DNA of 64,000 nucleotides from Herminiimonas sp. (GTDB lineage Bacteria > Pseudomonadota > Gammaproteobacteria > Burkholderiales > Burkholderiaceae), in NCBI RefSeq assembly GCF_030655415.1, contig NZ_JAURVN010000004.1, positions 186,001 through 250,000 on the forward strand, written 5' to 3'. Below, piece after piece: positions 36,387-45,495 of this stretch. Positions within the stretch are counted from its first letter, which is position 1. Every line of letters starts with the position of its first letter. The translations under genes and the position numbers were made by a program. The notes beneath the pieces were generated by a model. The model was given only the letters and a program-made list of their open reading frames with translations, did not search any database and was not told the origin of the DNA.

Positions 36387-36650
36387 TCAAACGCCAGGAG
36401 GATTGTTGTCGTCCTTGCGCGGTGGAGGAGCTTCGATGCCGGTTATTTTAGGTACGCAGGTATTGGAAAACCAACAGAGGGAAACTGGTTCGCCGCTGAT
36501 GACGCGTTTGGCGATAGGTACCATTTGTTCACCGATCAGCATGCCGAGTAATCCCAGCAAAGCGATCACTGGTGGTGCGGGCGACCGTACATTTATTAAG
36601 GCGTAGATGACACCAACCAAAATACCGGCACCGATGGACATCAGATACAT
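36387..36650 (-). CDS. XapX-family small membrane protein (DUF1427)
   Basis: An 87-residue protein with two hydrophobic helices (about 2-20, MSIGAGILVGVIYALINV, and 27-45, VIALLGLLGMLIGEQMVP) joined by RSPAPP, the hallmark of XapX. The tail holds two cysteines and a proline-rich end. It leads the operon XapX-amidohydrolase-DoxX-MFS-hydrolase; a similar grouping recurs in proteobacteria. Its function is not known. Confidence 0.85.
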   Translation of the reverse strand: MYLMSIGAGILVGVIYALINVRSPAPPVIALLGLLGMLIGEQMVPIAKRVISGEPVSLCWFSNTCVPKITGIEAPPPRKDDNNPPGV

Positions 36651-36674
36651 GCGCTACTCCTTGAAAGCGATCAG

Positions 36675-36703
36675 CGATTCGAGAATGTCAATCTCAAGAA
36701 TCG
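36675..36703. promoter_or_regulatory. Inverted repeat in the XapX leader
   Basis: CGATTC-GAGA and TCTC-aa-GAATCG form nested inverted arms around ATGTCAA, 25-53 bp before the XapX start and downstream of the promoter at 36739-36767. It may be an operator or an mRNA hairpin. Confidence 0.35.
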
Positions 36704-36738
36704 GATAATCGCATTGTCGTGTAAGCTTGTGTCATGCA

Positions 36739-36767
36739 TATATCGAATGGCTCAGCTTCTGTGTCAA
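36739..36767 (-). promoter_or_regulatory. Promoter of the XapX operon
   Basis: On the minus strand a perfect TTGACA (36762-36767) is followed by a 17-bp spacer and GATATA (36739-36744). The start would be about 80 bp before the XapX ATG. The strong -35 suggests sigma-70 control with possible repression. Confidence 0.55.
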
Positions 36768-36790
36768 TCGACATTAATCTCTATGGCGAA

Positions 36791-39700
36791 CTATGTAAAT
36801 AACTGCGCCATGCCGTTCGCCATGTCCTTCATGGACAAAGGCTTTTTCAAAACAACATCTGCCACTGCTTCATACTTTTTCTTTGCGGCAGTTTCGCTCA
36901 GGTAACCGGTCATCAAAACGATGGGCAGCGACGGCCGCACGCTGCGTACTGCGCCAATCAACACCGAGCCTGACATTTCAGGCATACGCTCATCGGTCAA
37001 CACCGCATCGAATGCACCAGGCGTTGCACGAAATGCATCCAGCGCAGAGAGACTGGAAGTAAACGGGAACGGTAGATAACCCAAATTCGCCAGCGTTTCT
37101 GTCGCCAGTCGCACCAAAGGCTCTTCGTCATCCACCACCAAAATGCGTTGCCGATTACCGAGTGGCAGTACGGGTGCCGTCTGCTCATTATTCAGAGCCG
37201 CCTCGCCCACACAGGGTAAAAATACGGTGAAGAAACTACCCTTGCCTACCGTACTCGTGACATCAATCGCGCCACCAACATCCGTCACAATCCCATGCAC
37301 CAGCGACAGGCCAAGCCCAGTGCCGACGCCGACTTCTTTGGTTGTGAAGAAGGGATCAAAAATACGATCAAGAACTTCCAGTTCTATACCACTGCCGCTA
37401 TCGGCCACTTCCAGCACAAGATACGAGCCTTCCGCCAGCATGCCTGTCGTCACGACACGCGCGCTTTGGCTATGTCGCACACTCAGCGAAATCCAGATCT
37501 CGCCACCATCCCGCATCGCGTGCGCAGCATTCGTGACCAAATTCATCACCAGCTGATGTACCTGCGTTGCGTCTCCCATCATCGCGGTGCGTCCGGCCGT
37601 CAGGCACAGCGTAATCTGGATGTTGTCCGGCAAAGTCGGCATCAACAAATCAACGGTTTCTTGCACCACGGCTTCTACATGAACCGGCAAGCGCTCGCTA
37701 AAACCACTGCGACTGAATATGAGTATGCGATCAACCAGACTGCGACCACGCTCGCCGGCACTCATGATGCTTTCCAGATCACGCCGCTGGCGACTGCCGT
37801 CACGCGTATCGCGCAAGGCCATCTCACCATATCCCAGAATCACACCCAAAATATTATTGAAATCATGCGCGATGCCGCCAGCCAAAGTACCCATCGCTTG
37901 CAGACGTCGCGCTTGTTGCAAAGCGGCTTCTGTGCGCTTGTGCATATCGATATCACTGATCGAACCGGCCAGCCGGGTTGCGCGGCCATTGATGTCGCGC
38001 TCACACATGCCGCGTATGCGTATCCAGCGGAAATTACCATCGCTGCCAACTACCCTGCATTCGTGATCTATGGTGGGCGCCATGCCTGATAAATAGTTGG
38101 TCAGCAAAACCTGATGTTCCGCTTCGTCGGCCGGATGCATGGTCATCATTGCGCACCATTCCAAACGTGGCCTGATCGCAAGATCAGATTGCAAACCATA
38201 GATATGCTGCGCACGTTCAGACATGAACAAAGCATCACTGCCAATATCCCAATCCCAGATGCCGTCAGCCGATGCAGCAACCGCCAGTTTGAAGCGCTCT
38301 TGCGATGCTCGCAGCGCATCTTCGGTTAATTTGCGCTCGGTAATATCGGTAGAAATACCGCTGACCCGATACGCAATGCCGGCTTGATCGCGTATGAATA
38401 CGGCGCGCTCATGTATCCAGCGGATAGAGCCATCCGCACGCAATAAACGAAACTCGACGTCGTACTGCGTACCTATGTAACCGTCTTTTCCCTGCGCAAA
38501 TATGGCGACGACGCGATCAACATCTTCGGGATGTATAACCTTGGTCCACAGACGCGCATCGCGATACAAGTCCGCCGCAGTGTGGCCCCATAATTTTTCA
38601 AAACTGGGACTGACATACAGCACCCGCTCCGGCATCAGATCAGTGATCCAGATCACATCGGGCGTGGACTCGGCCATCAAGCGGAAGCGCTCTTCACTTT
38701 CTTTCAGCGCTGCATCGCCATGCTGCCGCTCTATCGCCAATGCAGCGACGTGCGTGAAATGATCAATGATGGTTTGCTGATAAGCCGTCGGTGCGCCTAT
38801 CGTTTTTGAATGCAGGGTAAATGTCCCCAGCACATTGCCAGTCGATGAAAAAATCGGCGTCGAAACACAAGCACGCAAACCATGCGGCACCAGAAATTCG
38901 CCGTATGCCGCCCAGCGCGGATCATTCGCAATATCCTGGATCACAACCGGCGTTCGATAGTAAGCAGCCAAACCACAAGGACCTTCTTGTGAGTTCAATT
39001 CTTCTCTGGCCAACGCATCGGTAAAACTCTGTGGAATGCCCGGTCCGGCAATCTGTTCGAGTCTTTGATTTTCCAAAGAAATCAACCAGACTGAAGAGAC
39101 AGAACCGACGGCCATATCATCGACCATTTCGCACATTGCATTCAAGGTATGGCGCAGAGGATTGCTCTTGGCGATCATCTCCAACAAACGTTTTTCTCTA
39201 TCCAGCAATGCTTCGGCACGTTGATGATCTTCAATGTCGGTAGTCTGGCCGTACCACTTGATCAGCTTGTCGCCTTCGTCATACATCGGAATCGCACGGA
39301 ACATAAACCATCGATACGATCCATCGTAACGACGCAGACGTGCTTTCACCTCGCCCGCCGAACCAGCCTCCAGCAAACGCTTCCAGGTCACCATCAATCC
39401 AGGCAAATCATCTGGATGCAAAGCACTGTGCCAGCCCCAACCGCAAGCATCGGCAAGACGCATACCGGTGTATTCCAACCAGCGCAGATTAAGAAAGTCG
39501 ACATAGCCGTTCGCCTGTGAACTCCAGACCAAACCCGGTATGTGATCGACCGCCATGCGGAACTGAATGTTTTGCGCTTGAATTTCTTGCAGCGCATTTG
39601 CGACTGCATGCTGCGATCGCTGGCGCCCGGTGACATCTGTCATCGTGCCTATGTATTCGATATTGTCGGTACCGCTTAGATTCGTTGTGACTGCACGCGC

Positions 39701-39952
39701 AATGACTTGTACATACTTGACCGTGCCGTCTGCCATCAAAAAACGATGTTCAAAATCAAGCGGATACTTATCGCGCAATGCTCTATCAAGAGCTTGCGAT
39801 ACAAACATCGCATCATCCGGATGGACGCGCTGCCATAAATCCGTCAGCGTCGATACGCTGCCCAGATGAAAATCGAAAAGCGCCCACGCCTCATCCGATA
39901 GCGATACGAATCCACTCGCGGTTTGCCATCGAAAAGCGGCGCTCAGATTCAT
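36791..39952 (-). CDS. Soluble hybrid histidine kinase with four PAS and one GAF domain
   Basis: A 1053-residue protein without membrane segments. PAS domains lie at about 1-110, 125-245, 410-540 and 545-670, with a GAF domain at about 265-405 (EEGPC-like segment NSQEGPCGLAAYYRTPVVI). HisKA has GGIAHDFNNILGVILGYGE, HATPase GVGTGLGLSLVHGIV, and a C-terminal receiver has the acceptor Asp in AVLTDERMPEMSG and Lys in VLKKPLS. The family type (HDFNN H-box) often works with receivers that brake the kinase. It lies 136 bp downstream of an OmpR regulator on the same strand. The signal is unknown; it could sense small molecules or redox through PAS/GAF. Confidence 0.88.
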   Translation of the reverse strand: MNLSAAFRWQTASGFVSLSDEAWALFDFHLGSVSTLTDLWQRVHPDDAMFVSQALDRALRDKYPLDFEHRFLMADGTVKYVQVIARAVTTNLSGTDNIEYIGTMTDVTGRQRSQHAVANALQEIQAQNIQFRMAVDHIPGLVWSSQANGYVDFLNLRWLEYTGMRLADACGWGWHSALHPDDLPGLMVTWKRLLEAGSAGEVKARLRRYDGSYRWFMFRAIPMYDEGDKLIKWYGQTTDIEDHQRAEALLDREKRLLEMIAKSNPLRHTLNAMCEMVDDMAVGSVSSVWLISLENQRLEQIAGPGIPQSFTDALAREELNSQEGPCGLAAYYRTPVVIQDIANDPRWAAYGEFLVPHGLRACVSTPIFSSTGNVLGTFTLHSKTIGAPTAYQQTIIDHFTHVAALAIERQHGDAALKESEERFRLMAESTPDVIWITDLMPERVLYVSPSFEKLWGHTAADLYRDARLWTKVIHPEDVDRVVAIFAQGKDGYIGTQYDVEFRLLRADGSIRWIHERAVFIRDQAGIAYRVSGISTDITERKLTEDALRASQERFKLAVAASADGIWDWDIGSDALFMSERAQHIYGLQSDLAIRPRLEWCAMMTMHPADEAEHQVLLTNYLSGMAPTIDHECRVVGSDGNFRWIRIRGMCERDINGRATRLAGSISDIDMHKRTEAALQQARRLQAMGTLAGGIAHDFNNILGVILGYGEMALRDTRDGSRQRRDLESIMSAGERGRSLVDRILIFSRSGFSERLPVHVEAVVQETVDLLMPTLPDNIQITLCLTAGRTAMMGDATQVHQLVMNLVTNAAHAMRDGGEIWISLSVRHSQSARVVTTGMLAEGSYLVLEVADSGSGIELEVLDRIFDPFFTTKEVGVGTGLGLSLVHGIVTDVGGAIDVTSTVGKGSFFTVFLPCVGEAALNNEQTAPVLPLGNRQRILVVDDEEPLVRLATETLANLGYLPFPFTSSLSALDAFRATPGAFDAVLTDERMPEMSGSVLIGAVRSVRPSLPIVLMTGYLSETAAKKKYEAVADVVLKKPLSMKDMANGMAQLFT

Positions 39953-40088
39953 ATGCGTGGGTCTATCGATTTAGTAAGAAAGCGAAATATAAAAATGACT
40001 AGGTGAAGATTTTTGCGGTGATGTATTTCCGTACATGCATTTGCGTAGAGACATTTGCACATGTGTACGTGCGTCATTAGTTTATTAC

Positions 40089-40832
40089 TCAGCGTATTGC
40101 ACTTGCATCAGAAGTAAACACATAACCCGAGCCACGTTCGGTGCGAATAAAACGCTCCTTAGAACGCAAGCCTTGTATCTTTTTGCGCAAACGACCGACC
40201 TGTACATCAATCGCGCGGTCATAGACTTCATCATTATGCAGACGCGATAGCTCCAGCAATTTTTCCCTGGAAAGCACACGTTGCGGCGCCGCCAAAAATG
40301 CTGTCAGCAAATTGAATTCGGTATTGGTAAGCGCAACATCTTGTCCTTCGGGATCGACCAATCGACGCAATCTGACATTCAATTCCCAACCGGAAAACCG
40401 ATAGGCACGTATGCGCGACAAACTATCAGCCACGGTTTCTTGCGCACGGGTGCGACGCAATAATGCGCGTATGCGAGCCAGCAATTCACGAGGCGAAAAT
40501 GGCTTGGTCAAATAATCGTCCGCACCCAGCTCCAGACCCATTACACGATCCGCTTCATCTTTGCGGCCGGTGAGCATGATGATGGGCAGGTCCGACTCGT
40601 CGCGCAATTTGCGTGTAATTTGCATGCCATCTTCACCCGGCAACTTCAGATCAACAATCAACAGATCGACCGTTTCTTTTGCCATCACATCCAGCATCTC
40701 GCGGCTATCTGCAACCGCGGTCACTTTGTAGTCATAGTCGCCCAGATAATCACAAATCAACTGCCGGATCATGGGATCGTCATCGATCGCCAATACGTGT
40801 GCTGTTTCAGATGTTGGCGCTTGAATTTTCAT
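40089..40832 (-). CDS. OmpR-family response regulator
   Basis: A 247-residue protein from the ATG at 40832 (the frame is open 27 codons further but without conserved residues). Receiver: D19-D20-D21 cluster in VLAIDDDPMIRQL, acceptor Asp in LLIVDLKLPGEDG, Thr in IIMLTGR, Lys in YLTKPFS. Winged helix: LRRLVDPEGQDVALTNTEFNLL, RVLSREKLLEL and RAIDVQVGRLRKKI, ending SGYVFTSD. It is closest to the OmpR/TorR-type regulators. Gene order and strand suggest a pair with the PAS/GAF kinase, although hybrid kinases of that class do not always use the neighbour. Confidence 0.9.
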   Translation of the reverse strand: MKIQAPTSETAHVLAIDDDPMIRQLICDYLGDYDYKVTAVADSREMLDVMAKETVDLLIVDLKLPGEDGMQITRKLRDESDLPIIMLTGRKDEADRVMGLELGADDYLTKPFSPRELLARIRALLRRTRAQETVADSLSRIRAYRFSGWELNVRLRRLVDPEGQDVALTNTEFNLLTAFLAAPQRVLSREKLLELSRLHNDEVYDRAIDVQVGRLRKKIQGLRSKERFIRTERGSGYVFTSDASAIR

Positions 40833-41161
40833 GGAGTTTTCTTCAACTTTTGCAGGTGTGACGTAGAGATCAAAAGATACACCGCACTGCAACAAAACGG
40901 AAGTACATGTCATTTGTCACAATTCGATTTTTCTTGCCAAAATGCATGGAACGTGAGGCGTCACGCGGCTTGCAGATATCACCTGGCCTCGAGTGCGCCA
41001 GCGTGGTGCGCTGCAAGTACTGGCATTTGTTGCAATAGACAAATTAAACATGCCGAACGACACAAGAATCACCTCTACTGATATCTGCCAGTCATTTCAA
41101 AGGGCTAAGGTTGATCAGCCTAATTGGCTTAATTTCGATCGCTTATCGCCTGGAGAAACAC

Positions 41162-42139
41162 ATGTCTGAAGATGCAACTCAAAAAATCAATGATGCCCGC
41201 CGTATAGCATTAAAAGGTGGTGCCGGTGTGGCCGCCGCCCTCAGCCTGCCCATCACAGCATTTGCTGCAGAAAGCAAAAAAACACCTTCCAGCGCCCACA
41301 AAGGAAAACACAATATGAATACCTTCACCGCAAAAGACGGCACCCAGCTTTACTTCAAGGATTGGGGATCAGGTCAACCTATCGTGTTTTGTCACGGCTG
41401 GCCTTTGAGTTCAGATAGCTGGGAATCGCAAATGCTGCACGTCGCGTCGAACGGCTTCCGCGCCATCGCTCACGATAGACGCGGTCACGGTCGCTCCACA
41501 CAACCATGGAACGGCAATGATATGGATACCTACGCCGACGATCTGGCTCAGTTAATGGACATGCTGGATTTGAAAAATGTCATCCTCGTTGGCTTCTCTA
41601 CCGGCGGTGGCGAAGTAGCGCGCTACATTGGTCGTCACGGCACCAAACTCGTAGCCAAGGCAGCGTTGATTTCATCCGTGCCACCATTGATGTTGAAAAC
41701 CGCAAATAATCCGGGCGGCTTGCCACTCGAAGTATTCGACGGCATACGTGCTGCATCGATCAAGGATCGTTCGCAACTTTACAGAGATCTTGCCAGCGGC
41801 CCGTTCTTTGGTTTCAACCGACCAGGCGCCAAGGCATCGCAAGGCATGATCGATTCTTTCTGGGCGCAAGGTATGCAAGCTGGCCACATCAATACCTACG
41901 CTTGTATCAAGGCATTTTCAGAAACCGACTTCACCGAAGATCTGAAAAAATTCAACGTCCCAACGCTGGTCATACATGGTGACGACGATCAAGTTGTTCC
42001 TATTGGTGCCAGTGCAATGATGTCGTCCAAGCTTGTCAAGAATGCCAAGCTGATCGTCTACCCAGGTGCGCCACATGGGTTGACCGACACGCACAAAGAC
42101 AAACTGAATGCGGATTTGCTGGCGTTTGCGAAGTCGTAA
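41162..42139 (+). CDS. Exported alpha/beta hydrolase of the non-heme chloroperoxidase type
   Basis: A 325-residue protein with a twin-arginine-like signal ([20 protein letters not shown], cut near FAAES). After a 51-residue extension comes the full hydrolase, which starts at an internal Met (41315) exactly where cytosolic relatives begin: [18 protein letters not shown]. Nucleophile Ser in GFSTGGGE, oxyanion [11 protein letters not shown], acid Asp in [11 protein letters not shown], and His in [12 protein letters not shown]. The family shows esterase and peroxide-dependent perhydrolase activity. The internal ATG has AAGGA nine bases upstream, so a cytosolic form may also be made. Confidence 0.88.
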   Translation: MSEDATQKINDARRIALKGGAGVAAALSLPITAFAAESKKTPSSAHKGKHNMNTFTAKDGTQLYFKDWGSGQPIVFCHGWPLSSDSWESQMLHVASNGFRAIAHDRRGHGRSTQPWNGNDMDTYADDLAQLMDMLDLKNVILVGFSTGGGEVARYIGRHGTKLVAKAALISSVPPLMLKTANNPGGLPLEVFDGIRAASIKDRSQLYRDLASGPFFGFNRPGAKASQGMIDSFWAQGMQAGHINTYACIKAFSETDFTEDLKKFNVPTLVIHGDDDQVVPIGASAMMSSKLVKNAKLIVYPGAPHGLTDTHKDKLNADLLAFAKS

Positions 42140-42246
42140 GCACTCGTTAATAGCTGTTCGTTCTATTTATTAATACATGGATCCATGACGACCAACATGC
42201 GGCTGTTTGATATACAAGCAGCTGCATGTTCTATTACGCGCGTCAA

Positions 42247-42831
42247 CTACGAAGCCGCAGCGTTCACATTCGCATAACCAGAAATAAACTCGCGCGCCTG
42301 TCCATTGCTCGCGTCGTAAACGTGACGTTTGATTTGGCCGATATCGCCACCATAGACGTGAATGCTGATCGACACGCGATTAGCGTAGGCATTCGATACC
42401 CGATGTATATCGCCTGACGACGGCGAAAGACTTTCAATCTCGCCCTGAAAAAGCATGTCGGTGCTGATGCATTTCATCGGCTGCCCCGACGATACCAACT
42501 CGAAACGTTCACCGCGTTCCGCACCGCGCAACATCCCTATCAGCGCCCAGACTTTGTGATCATGTATCGGCGTGGTCTGTCCCGGGCCCCATACAAAACT
42601 GACGATAGAAAATCGTTGTTGCGGATTGCGATACAACAAATATTGCTGATAGTACTGAGGATGCGGCTGCGCAAATTCTTCCGGCAACCAATCGTCTGTC
42701 GCGACCAAAGTTTTTAGCGCGTCACCAGCAATCGCCAATTTTTGCTGCTCGTCTTTTACCTCTCGCTCCTTGAACAAAGCCGTCAAGGTATCCACCAGTT
42801 TCTGCAGACGCGGTATCGATTCCATATTCAT
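42247..42831 (-). CDS. Cupin cysteine-dioxygenase-like enzyme
   Basis: A 194-residue protein with a single cupin barrel: PIHDHKVWALIGMLRGAERGERF carries two His ligands and a later His in DIHRVSNAY; VSISIHVYGGDIG closes the barrel, as in thiol dioxygenases (cysteine or 3-mercaptopropionate dioxygenase) that use a 3-His iron site. It is nearest to COG5553-type predicted metal-dependent enzymes whose substrate is not known. It is divergent from the fatty-acid hydroxylase gene with a promoter region between them. Confidence 0.8.
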   Translation of the reverse strand: MNMESIPRLQKLVDTLTALFKEREVKDEQQKLAIAGDALKTLVATDDWLPEEFAQPHPQYYQQYLLYRNPQQRFSIVSFVWGPGQTTPIHDHKVWALIGMLRGAERGERFELVSSGQPMKCISTDMLFQGEIESLSPSSGDIHRVSNAYANRVSISIHVYGGDIGQIKRHVYDASNGQAREFISGYANVNAAAS

Positions 42832-42927
42832 CTCCTTGCGTTTCGATTTATTCGTTTTCTTGATTGTCCTTGGTTTTTCGCTGATGCGTAGTACGGCACA
42901 AAAGCATCAAACATCCAAATATCGCGC

Positions 42928-42962
42928 TTGACATCACAAATATACACTACTAATATATTAGT
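42928..42962 (+). promoter_or_regulatory. Promoter of the fatty-acid hydroxylase gene with a dyad over the -10
   Basis: TTGACA (42928-42933), a 17-bp spacer and TAATAT (42951-42956) form a near-ideal sigma-70 promoter. The perfect 14-bp palindrome ACTAATATATTAGT (42949-42962) covers the -10. The 14 bases TAATATATTAGTTA (42951-42964) occur again at 46813 before the MFS gene, which suggests one regulator for both. The nearby GntR-family gene is the obvious candidate; this is inference. Confidence 0.65.
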
Positions 42963-42992
42963 TATACATCAAGAATAACGAAGGAGATAATC

Positions 42993-43811
42993 ATGATGAG
43001 CGAACGCCAGCGGAAATTCCGCGAAGAATACAAAGCTGACATCAGCCCGCTATACAACGGTCTGTTGCATATTGGGGTGATGTACTCGGTCGGGATAGCG
43101 GCAATCTGGTATTGCCTGACGCAACTGAACGGCGCGGGCTGGGAATGGCTGATTGCAATACCGGTTTTCCTGGCAGGTAATTTTGTCGAATGGGCGATGC
43201 ACCGCTTCGTCATGCACAGACGCATCGACGTCTATGCATTGCGTGCAATCTATGAACGTCACACGCGCCAGCATCACCAATACTTCACAGATAACGAAGC
43301 GACGATCGATTCCACGCGCGAATTCCGCATCGTGTTTTTCCCTTGGCGCGTGTTGATTACTCTAGGCGTAGGCGGTCTGACATTTGGTTATGTGGCATCC
43401 GTCATTTTTAATCTGAATGCCGGTTACATCCTGTTCATCACGATGGTCGCGCAGTACCTGATTTACGAAACTTTTCACTACTGCTGCCACGTGCATGACA
43501 ACTGGTTTGTACGCAACATGCCATTCATCAACACGATCCGTCGCCACCATACCGCGCATCACAATCAAGGGATCATGATGAAGTACAACATGAACCTGAC
43601 CTTCCCTATCGCCGACTGGGCAATGGGCACTACAGATCTCGATCGTGGATTGATTGGCCACCTGTTCAACGGCTATAGCGAAAAACATGTGAAGGAAGAG
43701 TTGAAGCCAATCATCAAGCGCTTCCGTCTGGATGATTCACGCGTGACGCTGGATGGTCCGCAATTGACTAAAGAAGAAAACGAAACCATCGATCGAGGCC
43801 TCGTTATTTAA
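42993..43811 (+). CDS. Sterol-desaturase/fatty-acid-hydroxylase family membrane enzyme
   Basis: A 272-residue protein with four or more hydrophobic segments and the eight-histidine di-iron motif of the family: HRFVMH (about 70-75), HTRQHHQYF, HYCCHVHDN and HHTAHH. These integral-membrane non-heme di-iron enzymes hydroxylate or desaturate fatty acids, sterols or carotenoids using O2. The start is supported by AAGGAGATAATC before the ATG. A second ATG is adjacent (42996). The lipid substrate is unknown. It stands alone on the plus strand between two minus-strand genes. Confidence 0.87.
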   Translation: MMSERQRKFREEYKADISPLYNGLLHIGVMYSVGIAAIWYCLTQLNGAGWEWLIAIPVFLAGNFVEWAMHRFVMHRRIDVYALRAIYERHTRQHHQYFTDNEATIDSTREFRIVFFPWRVLITLGVGGLTFGYVASVIFNLNAGYILFITMVAQYLIYETFHYCCHVHDNWFVRNMPFINTIRRHHTAHHNQGIMMKYNMNLTFPIADWAMGTTDLDRGLIGHLFNGYSEKHVKEELKPIIKRFRLDDSRVTLDGPQLTKEENETIDRGLVI

Positions 43812-43852
43812 TTTTCTCAGCGGTTGCCGAACTGATCCCGGCAACCGCTTTT

Positions 43853-44593
43853 TTACATGTCGGACATCAGCGTGGCTTTTGCAAAGGTTTCGATATTGTC
43901 CAGCAGTCGATCGAGTCCCTCGCCGGCTGCAGCCACATCGCCTTTTGCAATAGCGCCCGCAACGTTGGCATGCAGACGTGCCATTTCTGGCAGATCGGCC
44001 GCCTGTTTGTAGTGGAAATACCAGAAGCGACGCGATAAACCATGCATCAGGCGCATCGCACCTTCGGCAAATTCATTACGCGCTGCGACCAGTGTGAGGT
44101 CATTGAACTCGCGATCCGAACGCATGAAGGTCACGTCGTCATTGGTGGAGGAAGCATGCATGAATTCATCGTGCAGTCTGGCAAAGGTTTCACGCTCGGC
44201 AGGCGTGGCGCGACGTGCAGCGCTCTTGCAAATAAGGCGCTCTACTTCACGACGTGTTTCCAAAAGTTTCAACTGCTTTTTCAGATCGATTTCCGGAACC
44301 ATCAAGCCGCGTTGCGGCAAGACCAGCAACAAATGTTCGCGCGCCAGACGCTGGATAGCTTCGCGTATCGGCGTACGACCGATGTTAAACATTTCGCTCA
44401 GCGTCAATTCGGAGATTACAGAACCTGGAGGAATACGCAAGGTGATGATCGCTTCTTCCAACTGGTCGTAGGCCAGATCAGTCAACTTCGGTTTCGGATC
44501 TGCCATGCCATTAACGCTGCTGGCCTGACGCGTGGTTTTCTTTTTCGGCTCTGCGGTTTTGGTCTTGAATGATGTTTTTTTTGTAGTGGCCAT
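43853..44593 (-). CDS. GntR-family (FCD) transcription regulator
   Basis: A 246-residue protein. A Lys-rich tail of about 30 residues precedes the winged helix (about 38-105): YDQLEEAIITLRIPPGSVISE, NIGRTPIREAIQRLA and VLPQRGLMVPE are the FadR/GntR signature. The helical FCD effector domain (about 115-240) keeps the metal-ligand type pattern (D in DREFNDL, H in LHANVAGAI). FCD regulators bind acids such as lactate, acyl-CoA or hexuronates. It is divergent from the hydrolase-dehydrogenase genes, which it likely controls, possibly through the dyad at 44691-44702. Confidence 0.88.
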   Translation of the reverse strand: MATTKKTSFKTKTAEPKKKTTRQASSVNGMADPKPKLTDLAYDQLEEAIITLRIPPGSVISELTLSEMFNIGRTPIREAIQRLAREHLLLVLPQRGLMVPEIDLKKQLKLLETRREVERLICKSAARRATPAERETFARLHDEFMHASSTNDDVTFMRSDREFNDLTLVAARNEFAEGAMRLMHGLSRRFWYFHYKQAADLPEMARLHANVAGAIAKGDVAAAGEGLDRLLDNIETFAKATLMSDM

Positions 44594-44690
44594 GGATGTG
44601 AATCAGTGATCGATAAAAAGATTGTAAGTGAATGAGGCAAGCGATAAATCCAATAGGTCTGCCTTGAATCTACGGTCGCGCCAATAGTTA

Positions 44691-44702
44691 AAGATATATC
44701 TT
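44691..44702. promoter_or_regulatory. 12-bp palindrome between the GntR gene and the hydrolase gene
   Basis: AAGATATATCTT is perfectly symmetric and lies 98 bp from the GntR start and 38 bp before the hydrolase start. It shares the ATATAT core of the dyads at 42949 and 46813. FCD-type regulators often bind short palindromes in such divergent regions; chance is possible because the region is AT-rich. Confidence 0.45.
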
Positions 44703-44739
44703 ATATACGAAGAATATCCAAGTAAAACGTGGAGTAATA

Positions 44740-45495
44740 ATGAAAAAATTTGATGTCGACATCAGAGACAACGATGCAAGCGAGTTAAGCATTGTTGCGA
44801 TTCACGGCATACAGGGAACGCGCAGCAGTTGGGAGCCAGTCGCAAAACTGATGCAGGACGACGCGCGCTGGATAACACCCAACTTGCGCGGTCGCACACA
44901 GGCATTTCGCGGCACACAAGCCAGCGACTACACACTGGAAAAATTCGCCGAAGACATCGCCGAAGTAATAGCTGAATACGTCACCACGCCAAACTTTGTA
45001 TTGGCGGGCTGGAGCATGGGCGTCTCCGTCACGCTCGCCACGATCGCCTTGCTGCAACGAGAAAATTTTCCATTACCAAGAGCTTTGATCTTGATGTCAG
45101 GCAGCCCTGCCTTGCAGCAAACAAAGTGGTTTCAACAAACCGATTACGCAGCGCTATTGCAAGAAATTGAAGCGCGTGAAATTCGATTAGGCTTGCGTGA
45201 AGCTGCTGATCGCGATGCAGTTGCGTGGATCTGGCAAGCCATCAGTACGACCGATCAACGTACCTTGCTGCCAGCGATTGATATCCCAACATTAATTGTG
45301 CACGGCAGCGATGACGAAGACTCGCCTTTGGCGCATGCGCATTTACTCGCACAAGGTTTGCCACATGCTGACTTGCGCATCATCGATGGCGGCAAGCACA
45401 GCATTCTTACTCAAAACACCGCGCGCGTTGCAGATGAAATGCGCAGCTTTCTTTCTACCATTCCGACTTTTGGAGTTACCCATGCGCACCAATGA
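44740..45495 (+). CDS. Alpha/beta hydrolase
   Basis: A 251-residue cytosolic hydrolase: AIHGIQGTRSSWEP (oxyanion loop), nucleophile Ser in LAGWSMGVSVT, Asp in LIVHGSDDEDSP and His in IDGGKHSILTQ. It is probably an esterase or C-C bond hydrolase. An ATG with GGAGT 6-8 bases upstream starts it, and its end overlaps the dehydrogenase gene by 14 bases, so both proteins are likely made together. The substrate is not known; pairing with an iron-type dehydrogenase suggests release of an alcohol or enol that the next enzyme oxidises or reduces. Confidence 0.82.
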   Translation: MKKFDVDIRDNDASELSIVAIHGIQGTRSSWEPVAKLMQDDARWITPNLRGRTQAFRGTQASDYTLEKFAEDIAEVIAEYVTTPNFVLAGWSMGVSVTLATIALLQRENFPLPRALILMSGSPALQQTKWFQQTDYAALLQEIEAREIRLGLREAADRDAVAWIWQAISTTDQRTLLPAIDIPTLIVHGSDDEDSPLAHAHLLAQGLPHADLRIIDGGKHSILTQNTARVADEMRSFLSTIPTFGVTHAHQ

